Below are positions 45,402 to 55,245 of a DNA stretch of 64,000 bases, one piece after another. Positions within the stretch are counted from its first letter, which is position 1, and each line of letters starts with the position of its first letter. Below the pieces are notes generated by a model, which did not search any database, was not told the origin of the DNA, and saw only the letters and a program-made list of their open reading frames with translations. The translations under genes and the position numbers were made by a program. The stretch lies in assembly GCA_020912385.1 (NCBI GenBank), contig CP087209.1, forward strand, positions 2,170,001 to 2,234,000, given 5' to 3'. This stretch comes from Neofusicoccum parvum (Eukaryota; Ascomycota; Dothideomycetes; Botryosphaeriales; Botryosphaeriaceae).

Positions 45402-47175
45402 TGCGTAAGGAATCTGAATATGTTTGGATTCCTTCTCGTCTCCGTTGGGCTGGTGAACAATGTTGGGGAAATGGCAGCTTAAATCCACCCGCGACAGCGC
45501 GAGGACGTTGAAGAGACGTAATTGAGCCGACGTTTGAGGGGCATGAGTACCAGGGAACGTCCGTTACGTAGTCGATCGCTTAATAAATGCTTTAGGAAAC
45601 AAGCTAGTGCTGGTTTCTACGAAAAAAAAAACAAAAAAAACAGGGACTTTGGCTGCTTTCATCGTGTTCTGTTGGCATCTCTACTACGTAATGGATTCAA
45701 ATAATAACACTCCTCGACTTTATTCATAATTCAGGTCTTCGAAACTACCATGCTCTTCATTAATTTTTCAGTGATTCATGTACAGAGACATTCCTTGCCG
45801 TCCTATCTAACGGCTATTTTTATCTAGACTAAAGTGATTAATGCAAAGTGATCATCTCATAGAGAATGGAACGGTTCTTTGCTGAAGGAGAGACGCAAAA
45901 TATATATGAATGAATAGCAGTACGTCCATAGAGAAATTATGGGTCTGTGACTAAAACCAACAAGTGGAGATAAAGTGCGATCCACTCTATTGCCTTTGTT
46001 TCCAGGTCACGAGTGACGGAATGGTCCCCTCTCATCATAACACTTCGTGAGAGGAGAGCATTTGACTGGACATAATCCATACAAGTGCAATCATACATTC
46101 ATATGACGACCGTGAGTGAGACCCATTGTTCCACACGCGCATCGGGAGCGGAACCAGCTGCTCCGCGTAGATTTGCTTCCCTCGTCCGAAGCCAGCTTCT
46201 CAACTTGATATAACATAGCCTCGCCCCAAGAGCCTTACTGGCAAAAGTACCCGCGGGTATGTGTACAAGCCAAATCTGTCGACAGTTCCATCGTCAACCT
46301 TCAAACTCACCTGGTCTACTTGTGAAAGGAAATCACCACCGGGCAGCTCCGTCGTAGGATGCTGGTTCAAGTCTGGGCCAGGTAAAAAAAAGCGGACAGT
46401 ATCTAATGGGTCTAACTCTATCGGCGGAAGTCTAACCACTGCTTGGGTGCATAAGAATTCTCCGCCCTATGCTTGTGAATCGTTTGACAGCCAGTCGCCT
46501 GTACCGAGGAGTTAGTCGCCAGGGAGTATAAAGAGGTTTCCTCCCTGAGCGTGCACATCTCCCTTGATACGATGTGCAGATATATTTGCCTATTTTCTTT
46601 TGCCACCAATACCCGATCTAGGTTCTACAATGCTCAAAGCGGAAGGTTGTGCATGACCAGGTTGAAGGAAGCCTCGTGGCGTGATAAGTATCACAACGTA
46701 CGCAAGGGCTTGGAATCCTCCATTCGAGCAAGCATATCAGCCCACCGCATCCCCCCACGGCTCTTCGTTCATACCCAGCTCTTCACAATGGATTCCAGCA
46801 GCACAGACACACTCGAAACCATATCCAATTCATACCCGATCAATCCCAGCCTACCCTACGTATTACTCCACAGTAGACTCCCACTCCGAACGAATGCACC
46901 GCAGCACCTATATATGCTCACACCCATCTCACGTATGTTTCTCTCTCTCAGCGCCAAAACCATCGCCGTGCAATGGCTCCAACGACACCGCTTGTAAAGG
47001 CACTCCCGCCTCGCACCACAACTCATCAACCACCGCTCCGCTCACGTATGCCTCGCTCGCTCCTCACGCAGCAAAAAGCTCAATCGCACGCAAGTACCGC
47101 CGCAAGCAAACCTCAGGAAAGGACTGAGCAGGAGAGAGCAACAGACGAAGCCGAACCAAATGCACGATCGATCAA
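45402..47175. other. AT-rich intergenic region
   Basis: About 1.8 kb, AT-rich up to about 46.7 kb. A minus-strand open frame (46200-46439) has a protein-like composition but no ATG-led structure that I can complete. Plus-strand frames at 46551-47127 have no recognisable domain. It could be a decayed repeat. Confidence 0.4.
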
Positions 47176-49034
47176 TCAAGCACGCGACGCATGCCTCCCG
47201 TCGCCGTAGAACTGATCCTCCAGCCCCCACTTCTCCAGCTCGCGCGCATCGCGACGGCTGGGCACCACGCGCGAGCACCACGCGCACCACGCCCGGTTGG
47301 CGCCCTCCTTCTCGCGCGTGAGGTAGGGCTCGCGGCGCTCGCGCTCGTCCTCGTACTCCTTGACCACGGCGCCGACGCGCACGCGGCGCTTGACCTTCAT
47401 GACGCGGCGACCGCCGATGCCCTCGATCTCCTGCGCGAAGAAGGACGTGCCGCTCCACTCGTCGTGCGGGCTGCCGACGGCGGTGCCGCCGCCGAACGCG
47501 CTGGCGGCGGCGGCGGCGGCGGAGGCGCTGCTCGAGCCGATGGACACGCCGTGGCTGGTCTGCGCCGCGCCGCCGAGCTGCCGCTGCAGGCTTGTGATCT
47601 CTTCTGCTGTGCCGCACTCTTCGTGCTCGACGTCGTGGCCACCGCGGCACGCGGATTCGAGGCCGCATTTCACGCCTTCGTGCCCTTCGCCGATGCCTGC
47701 GCCCAGGCCGCCGAGGTATGTGCTGTAGCGCGTCCGCCACGTCCAGCCCAGCGAGTATTGCTGGTCCTTGGTGCGGATGCCGTGACCGCACGGCTGGCAG
47801 AGCCAGACGACGTCAGGACAGGTGCAAGGACTGCGTATGAAGGCCTGATGGGTGAAGCACAGAGGCTCATCCTCGTCGTGCTGTTCCGCATCTTTCGCTG
47901 CCGGCGACGGTGGTCCGCCTGGAGAGGAGGCGCCCGGAGAAGAGGACGGTGTGAAGGCTGGAGACGAGTTGGAAGGCGGCGTACTACTGAGCGTAGATGT
48001 CGACGAATGAGGCGATGAGCCCGGGGTCGAGCCTATTGAGCGCGAACGGTACGAAAGCAGCGAGCAAGCGGGGGGAGGCTTGGTGACGGCTGGGGACGTC
48101 AGGACCGACAGCGGCACATTGGCACACGTCTTGCAGAGGCGCCGTAGACGCTGTGGGAAAGCTATGGGCGGGGGTGGCTTGCTGGTGCAGTTCTGAGAGC
48201 TCTGTCAGGTATCCCACTCTCCTCCTGGAGCTTACGGTAGCGCCCGCTGGTCATGTCCAAAGGCTGCAGGCCGTCTCGAGGCGCAGTCCAAAAAGCCATG
48301 GGCGGGGCACATCCGCGCAGGAAGCACCCAGGGCCACGGCTGCCACAGGGGGTCATGAGCACTTCCTGCACGGACGGCTGGACAGTCGACTGCGCCTCTG
48401 GCGGAGCTGCAGTCTTGCATGCCGTGAACTTACCCTGCAAACCACAACGCCGCACTTCCGACACTCGCCCACCATATCTCTGGCGCACTTGCCGACCTTC
48501 CCGCTCAGGAGCCTTCGACCCTCGGGTGCGCTGTGCCATTGGTGCTGCGTGTCGGCAGGGCCGGGAGGAGGGGCCTGCTCGCATGGCACCTGGTCGTTGC
48601 AGCAGCGCAGGGTCTGGGTGACCAGCTGGTTGCGGTACTCGAGCAGGTTCGCGCGGAACTGGCGGCACGTGCGCGAGAGGTTGTGCAACGTGTTGAGGTC
48701 GAGCAGCGAAGCGAGCTGTGTGACGATGCTGTGAGGGCGGAAGCGTGCGCGCGTCAGCGGGGAGCAGTCCGCCGGGGTGACCGGTGAAAGAGGGGCAAGG
48801 GCGAAGGGGCGCGGAGGGGCAAGGGGCAGCGTACGGATAGCAGCTCAGGATGGCAGAGAAGCCGTTGATGTTGGGATTCGGGCGCTCGTCTTCTTGCCCG
48901 GGCTGCGCGCGGTCGCCATCATCTGCCGGGCCAGCACGGTGCTGCTGCTGCGAGAGCGGATACGCGTCAGTCGGGCGGAAGGGCTCGAGGAAAGGATCGG
49001 GCGAGTCGTCCTCGAAGTCAAGAAACACCACCAT
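47176..49034 (-). CDS. F-box-like, cysteine-rich protein
   Basis: Three exons (49034-48835, 48728-48434, 48192-47176) give 503 residues. An F-box-like helical motif spans the first intron (about residues 57-110; ILSCYPIVTQLASLLDLN, then TLHNLSRTCRQFRANLL). Behind it are spaced cysteine pairs, ECRKCGVVVCRNC and CKTC, then CFTHQAF with CTCPDVVWLCQPCG, and CAWC near the end: a zinc-binding pattern. A Ser/Pro-rich linker and a poly-Ala stretch separate them. An F-box would link the protein to an SCF ubiquitin ligase; the cysteine part may bind the target. Fungal proteins of this layout are widespread but uncharacterised. The start is the first ATG, in the context CCACCATGG on the opposite strand. 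Confidence 0.78.
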
Positions 49035-50308
49035 GGCGACGGAAGAACAGCGCCGCGGGCCTCATCGAAGCTCCCTTCGGCTGGGCACGCGAGGGGATGT
49101 TTGGGGAGGAGTGAGAGAGAGCGCGCAACTGTGGCGGGCGGCTTGCGGGGAACTCGCGGCGTTCTGGATGCGCAGCATCATGACTCGGCCGGCGCCAGGC
49201 ACGTCAAAGGCTCACCTTGTCATCCATCTTGATCTTATCAGATCGAACCACTCACCCTCCTGCCATCCGTCTCTCCGCACCTTTTATATCCACCCCGCAA
49301 AGCCCGCCGGTCCCACCCCCTGCGTTTTTTCACCAAGCCCAGCAGGCCCAGTGCGCTGTGCTCCCCGAACACGGAGTCATGTGCCCAACCACACGCAATG
49401 AGCGCTTTGTTGCGCCGAGTCCTACGCCTGAGTCGCTTTCTTTCTCCGGTCTTCGGAGTCTGCGCGACCACAGCAGCCTTGCAAAGCCCAGCACCCACTC
49501 TTGCGTCCTGCGCAGGCCTTTCCCGTGTTTCGAGGCTTCTGGAAACGGCACGCCCGGCGCCAGCCCAACGACAGCTGTCCGTGCCTCGCCGATCACGTCA
49601 TCACCATGGTGGCATTGGCACAACCGCAAACTTGGACTGAAGAATGAATTGGCAGCTGCATCGCGAGCCCCTTTCGCTTTTCCTTTTCCGTTGCCTTCCA
49701 CCCGTGTCCCACCCCGACCAATCCAGTGTCCAAAGGGCAAGAGCCTCACCCCGCGTCGCGTGTTGAATGCATGATCCCATTATCAGTAAAGAGCATAACC
49801 CCGTCCAGGATAGAATATCAAGTCGTGCCTACAGCTAAACAGCTAGGCTTGGGGTGGTGATCAAAAGACAGAGGCAACACCTCCTATCCCGTTCCTGCCG
49901 CCGCGTTGCTTTCCTGCCTCCGCCAGCTCCAAACGCCCATTTGTGTTGCATAAACTAGTAATAAAAGGCGCAGATCAGAAACCACCCAAATCGCCGCGAA
50001 CCAGAAGAGCTGGATCTACACTCTTGAACCCACGGAACCGTCCAATTTGCGCCAGCCGTGAGAAGGAGTGAAGAAAGTCAAAGAAGGTAGAAGGTACTAT
50101 ACATGTTGCATCAATGGTACGGGTTGACAATGAAGCAAATGGAACCACGCATCGAAGAGATCCCGGATGAGGATTTTGCGTATGAACTGCCATAGTTCTC
50201 CTACCGGTACGTCGTGGCCGTCGTGCGAGTTGATACGTCATCAACTTTAGAGGCGTGAGACAGAGAGTCCGGCTGTCGTTGTACAGAGGAGCTCCCGTGG
50301 GCTTCTTC
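49035..50308. other. Intergenic between F-box gene start and AtfA 3' end
   Basis: About 1.27 kb with the F-box gene promoter and the AtfA 3' UTR. A plus-strand open frame (49217-49774) is Pro/Ser-rich and unrecognised, and I do not call it. Confidence 0.45.
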
Positions 50309-52237
50309 TCACCTCCTCTGCATTTGCGGTGGTGGCTGTTGCATTCCCATTCCCATCGGCGGCACTCCGTTCGGTGGCATGCCCATGCCGTACGGATGTG
50401 TGTGATGATTGAGGTCACCGATGAAATTGGTCATGGCCATCCCGCTGATGCCCTGAGCTTGCGACACCGGGCAGTCCTTGTGTGCAAGAAGCATGGTCTT
50501 GAGGTTGACAATCTCCTCGCGAAGCTGCGTTATCTGTGCTGAAAGCGCATCGTTCTCCGTGCTGAAAAGCTCGACCTTGGCCTGCAAATTTGCAAGCCAC
50601 TGCTTCTTTCTTTGACGGCATTTGAGTGCAGCAACTCTGAAGAAGAGTTAGATTACGATCAGAGACAGGTGGATAGTTTGTGGTACTGTACCTGTTGCGT
50701 TCCAGGAAGTTCTTTCTCTTCTCCTCATCCGTCATCTTCTTACCGTTAGGACCGGTGGCATTATCGTCCTCCTGCTTGACATTGTCATCGTCGGAATCGT
50801 CCTCGTCCTGACTTTGGGCGTTGACGCTGCCGCTGTTGGTCTTGGCCTTCTTGCTGGCAGGACCCTTGACAGCGCCATCGTCCGCCTTTCGCCGGCCATT
50901 CGAGGTCTGGCTCTTGCCGTTGGCACCCTTCTTACCACCACGGGATCTGGCGGGTTTGGCATCTTCGCTGTGCGCGCTCTCCGAGAATTCACCGGTGTCG
51001 GCCGAGCCGGACATGCTGGTGATGGAGTTTTTGCCAGCACGTTTGGTGGCCGGCGATGTCTCTTGAGATTGATTACCCATATTAGACATTTGCGCGACAT
51101 TGGTGTTGACGTGAGAGGGCTGTCCAGGCATTGCGAACTGACTGTTGCTGTTCTGCTGGGCGTCGGCACGCGATAGACCCAGCAATGACGTCACTACATT
51201 GGCATCATGCTGACCGAATGGATCCTGCTGCTGCTGGCCCTGCTGCTGGCCCTGCTGCTGCTGGTTATTTTGTTGCTGGCCCTGGAACTGTTTATTGTCG
51301 CTTGTCGGCTGGGCGTTCTGCTCAGCCGGTTGCGACGTGGGAGGATTAACGTTTTGGCCAAAATTATTGTTCATCTTGAATGCAGCCCGGTAAAATTCGC
51401 TAGTGCTTGGTGTTGCACCACCGCTCTGAAGAGAATTGAACAATGCCTGAGAGTTAGGACTCGGGGCAGGGAACATCGAACCGCCGCCGCCGGGGGTCAA
51501 GCCGGTACGGAGGGAAGACTCGTTAGGGGTCGGGAAACCGCCCTTCCAAGGTTCGCCAAAATAGTCACCACTCCCAGTAGGCCCGGTTAACATTGCAGGA
51601 CTCAAGGGCCCTGATCTCAATGAATTGGGCCAACCAGGTGTGCCTCCTGGCAGTAGAGACGACGGTGACGTCAGACTTGCGACAGGGGGGAGTAGGCTCT
51701 TTCCTGGTGTTTCCGCAGCAGGATTGCCAAATGATTGTTCAAACGGGTTTGGCTCCAGGTTGAAATGGTTGCCACCACTGTGCGCACCGCTGAAATAATC
51801 TCCTGAACTATCGGCAGTTGTATTTTGGCCAGGCCGGGGAGGGGGAGCAAGAGGCGCCGTGGTGGTGGGTGCAGTCGCTGCAGCCGATGTCTTCGTGTCG
51901 CCAGCGTTGTCTGGTGCTTCTGCATCATCGTTAGAGATGTCTTGATATGGCGTAGACGATGTGTTGCGTAGGTGGAGAGTGCATGCATGGATCGATGATG
52001 CGCAGTCACACATACCTATTCTGGGAGGGGTGGGCTGCTTGCTCTCATTGTCCGCCTTCTGGGTCTCTGCAGTACGGAAACACCATCAGCAGGGTGCTTG
52101 CGCAATGCACGGGTGGCGAAAGAGGAGTAGAGGACAGCAGCGTGGGCATCAATGGCAAAGCAAGAACTGGAGACGCAAATAAACGAACCTTCGCCTTGCG
52201 TGGGCAAGTTTCGCTTCGAATCCTGAGGGGAGGACAT
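50309..52237 (-). CDS. atfA: bZIP transcription factor, AtfA/Atf1 type
   Basis: Four exons (52237-52189, 52066-52016, 51940-50692, 50636-50309) give 558 residues. The bZIP is intact across the last intron: basic region NFLERNRVAALKCRQRKKQW, then a leucine zipper through LREEIVNLKTMLLAHKDC, the signature of AtfA/Atf1. N-terminal parts contain the Pro/Ser-rich stress-activation segments (about residues 60-190), then a Gln/Asn-rich tract encoded at 51230-51300 and an acidic patch before the basic region. The protein acts in the nucleus downstream of the Hog1/Sty1 stress kinase, controlling oxidative and osmotic stress responses and spore dormancy. SP/TP sites in the N-terminal half are candidate MAPK sites. 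A CRE-like element lies just upstream. Confidence 0.96.
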
Positions 52238-53655
52238 GCTTAGGATGACTTAAGGGGAGTTGTTTGGGTTTCTGTTGGCGGGAGGTGCCTCTTTGAATGA
52301 CGTAAGGGCTGGTTGTGTCGATCCGTCGTTTGGGTGGAAGGGCTCGCTCGCCTGCCCCAAGTGCGTGTTGTGCCAAACCCAACCTCTTTCGGAGACGACG
52401 AGACGCGTCGGGCGGGACAGCGCAAAGTTTCTTTGTCTGTGTCGCAGAGCAGCAGTCAGCTACGAGTGTCGAACGCGAGCGCAGCGACGGCTTCGCGGCG
52501 TCGGGGCGTGCACGCTGCGTGCGTTGCAGACTCCTGGCGCGGTCGCAGGGAGGAGTCGCGCGCTATCTATCGCCACTGGCGGATCAAGCTTACCAGCACG
52601 AGGCGGCGCGTCGATGTGCACGCGTTGAGCCGCTGACGGAATGCGGTGCAGTCGCGGCAGTGCGGATGCTTGACGCGATCAGATGCTGCGCGACGTGGTT
52701 GTCGAGGGCGGTCGCGGTGTTGCGAAAATCTCGAGGACTCGGGGGTGGGCGTGACGCAATTCCCCTGATCGCAAAGCGGCAGCGACGATGGGCGCACTCG
52801 CCGGGCGGCGCACAGGTGCGCTTGTGGAGGACGGGGGCGCGTGTCTGGGGCGGCGTCGACGGTACGAAGTGAGGCTGATGCCAGACTGCCAATGCCTGCT
52901 CGTCCCAAAGCGGGTTCTGGTTTCTGCGAGTTGGCGGTGATGATGAAAGAGGTGACGTAGCGAGGCAACGGAAGCATTTTTATGATACCACCAGCCTGAT
53001 TAACAAGCACCAGTCACGTGCAATGCCGCGCGATTCAAGCAGCCGAGCGCACGCCACCCTTTTGGGCTCCGCGCCAGCGCGTCGTCAGCCCACCGCGCAG
53101 CCGCTGCGATAAGCATAAGAAGCGTGCGGCTGCTCCAGGCGACCGCGGGGGAAGACAGCGAGCGGCAGCCCGCATCGACACGGCGTCGCCAGCACGGCGT
53201 GCGTGCCGCTGCTGTCCGCAGCCCGGCCGCGCGCACCCCCTCTTCCCGGGCGGCTGGTCGATGACGTTATCCCGCCCGATAAGGCAACCGCTCGTTCCAC
53301 GGATCCATGCGGCCGTCTGGCAGCCCTTGCCAGCTCGGCGCGGGCAGGGCGGCTGCACGCCAATCTGGCGTCGCCGGGCGTGGTGAGTGCACGGTGTTGG
53401 AGTTGAGATGCCTCTGTCGAGGCGTGATGCGCACACCGCGACAGAGCCGCACTCCCGCCGCTGCTGCTTTGCTGCTGCTGCGGCACCGTCGCCCCATTGG
53501 CGCGTTTGATTTGCTCCATGCCGTCCGACAGCGAGAACTGGGGCCCAGCCAGGATTAAATGGGGCCATTGTACGAGGTACATCAACACCTATGGTCTTGC
53601 CTGCGCCCGCGACGCCCAACATGTCCCTCCACCCTGTGCTCTCAACGCGCCCATC
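52238..53655. other. Intergenic upstream of atfA
   Basis: About 1.4 kb with the atfA promoter (CRE-like site at 52298; another TGACGTAG near 52955; an E-box CACGTG near 53014) and GC-rich DNA before the hydroxyisourate hydrolase stop. No gene is supportable. Confidence 0.5.
52298..52305. promoter_or_regulatory. CRE-like site TGACGTAA upstream of atfA
   Basis: The plus strand reads AATGACGTAAGG about 60 bases upstream of the atfA ATG. It includes ATGACGT, the M26-type heptamer bound by the fission yeast homologue Atf1, so auto-regulation is plausible. Confidence 0.5.
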
Positions 53656-54168
53656 CTACGAGCCGCGGTACGTCGTGTAGTTGAACGGACCCAGCAGCAG
53701 CGGGACGTGGTAGTGCTCCTCGCGCCCGCGCACCACGAACTTGATCTCCACCTCTGGGAAAAACGCCTGCACGCCCCGCTGCTCCCAGAACGCATTGGTC
53801 TCGAACCTCAATGCCCACACCATCTGCGCATCCTCCCCTCTCGCCTCGTGTGCTTTGCTGTTCTCGAAAATCTCCTCGAGCGTGGTAGAGTCGCCTGCGG
53901 GCGCCGTCCACCCAGTGACACGCCCGTCGCCGTTGGTCGTCGCCGAGAGGGGCGTGCTCGGGCCGTACGGGGACAGGAGCGTGAGCGTGACGGGGATCGC
54001 GGCGGCGGGGCGGCCGGTTGTCGTGTCGAGGACGTGGCAGGTGATCGGTGGGCGCTTCTGGGACATGGCGGTGGAGGATTGCTGGGTCTTTGCGGCAGCC
54101 GAGCTGTTGGCTAGTTGCGATGCGATGGCGACAGCGCGGTTGATCGCTTGCGGTTTCGGCTTGGGCAT
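53656..54168 (-). CDS. 5-hydroxyisourate hydrolase (transthyretin-related)
   Basis: A single exon gives 170 residues from ATG 54168 or 136 from ATG 54066. The catalytic domain begins PPITCHVLDTTTGRPA and ends in YRGS, the invariant C-terminus of this family; the substrate histidines (HVLD near the start and HYHVPLLLGP near the end) are present. The enzyme converts 5-hydroxyisourate to OHCU in uric acid breakdown, after urate oxidase. The longer form adds 34 residues including RAVAIASQL (11-19), which fits the type 2 peroxisomal signal at all but its second position; a peroxisomal location would suit the pathway. Other urate genes are not nearby. Confidence 0.94.
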   Translation of the reverse strand: MPKPKPQAINRAVAIASQLANSSAAAKTQQSSTAMSQKRPPITCHVLDTTTGRPAAAIPVTLTLLSPYGPSTPLSATTNGDGRVTGWTAPAGDSTTLEEIFENSKAHEARGEDAQMVWALRFETNAFWEQRGVQAFFPEVEIKFVVRGREEHYHVPLLLGPFNYTTYRGS

Positions 54169-55245
54169 CGGGGGGAGATGGTGAGGTGCGAGCGATGCCG
54201 TGAAGTGCTCGAACGCCGAGGTGCGGGACAGGTGGTTATAGGGCGGGCAGGCGAGAGGGAGGTGAGGGCGCGGCCGGTTTGTCAATTGGCCAGCAAAATT
54301 GTCAAGTTGTTTGATACTCGGACCCCGCCGCTGGCCCCCGCAGCTCTCCGCCAGCATTGACACCACGGAAATGACTCGCCGTGCATTATTCATGCCACAA
54401 AGCTTGGGTCGGTATTCTTGCTTTGTCAGTCATGCATGCAGAGTAAATTAGGCTTGCTGAAATATTCTAGCTTCGACATTGCATCACAGGCAACGGTCTC
54501 CCCGGTTTCGTCCATTCCAAAAACTCCGGGACTGGCCCGTTCATAAGGCTTTTTTTCCCGGGCCCTTTCGCGGTAGCTGTATGTGCACACTGGGGTAGTG
54601 AGCCTTTTTTTGAAGGAATTAAGCGCACTGATACTTTGAGATTTGGTGCCACTTCGACTGCGACTGAATTCTCGTGCGTCCTCATGACAATGCTTTGGAA
54701 TAGTGGTCATTTGACGCACTCATCTAGACACGAGAAGAAAGCACTTGGCTACAGACATACAACTGCTTTTACTGCCTGCATCTTAATTGCTGTTGCCGAA
54801 AAATGTATGTACACAGTGCGAACGGAGGTATAGCGACACCGGCAAAAAGTAAAGCCATCAAGTCGAAAGGCCAGAACGGCCTATTGTAAAAGGCGTGGCA
54901 GTGGAAGCTGTCCTTCCCGTACTCCGAGCTAAAACGTGCAGCGCAAAGAGACGTGACTTTTGAAATGCGTATGCCAGACATCACTGCCCAAACGAAAACA
55001 TGTTGTGTCCGTGGAATATGCAGTGCTTAGAGTCGCAGTGCTAGACCCACGAGCGAAACAGACCCATACTAAACGCCTTTTGGGAAATGGAATGGTCCCT
55101 TCAATGCTGGATATCAATGCCAATGTGATAGAGCTCATTACGCATTACCTGTCATTCCATTGAAACTCCAAGTCCGATACGCCTAGGCTTGTCAGCTGTG
55201 TTAATGGGATTTCAAGAAACTTATTACCTGTGATTCTGGCCAAAG
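54169..55245. other. Intergenic between HIU hydrolase and Fhl1-like gene
   Basis: About 1.1 kb. The right two thirds are AT-richer and probably contain the 3' UTR of the forkhead gene. Open frames are short and unrecognised. Confidence 0.5.

Noticed and set aside
46360..46385. GGTTCAAGTC, resembling a tRNA T-loop
   Set aside because: No matching acceptor, D or anticodon stems were found at the proper distances.
46200..46439. 79-codon minus-strand frame with protein-like composition
   Set aside because: It starts at GTG, not ATG; no splice partner or domain was found, and it lies in AT-rich, possibly decayed DNA.
49217..49774. 185-codon plus-strand frame with a TATA-like stretch nearby
   Set aside because: Pro/Ser-rich, no domain, and it overlaps the promoter of the F-box gene.
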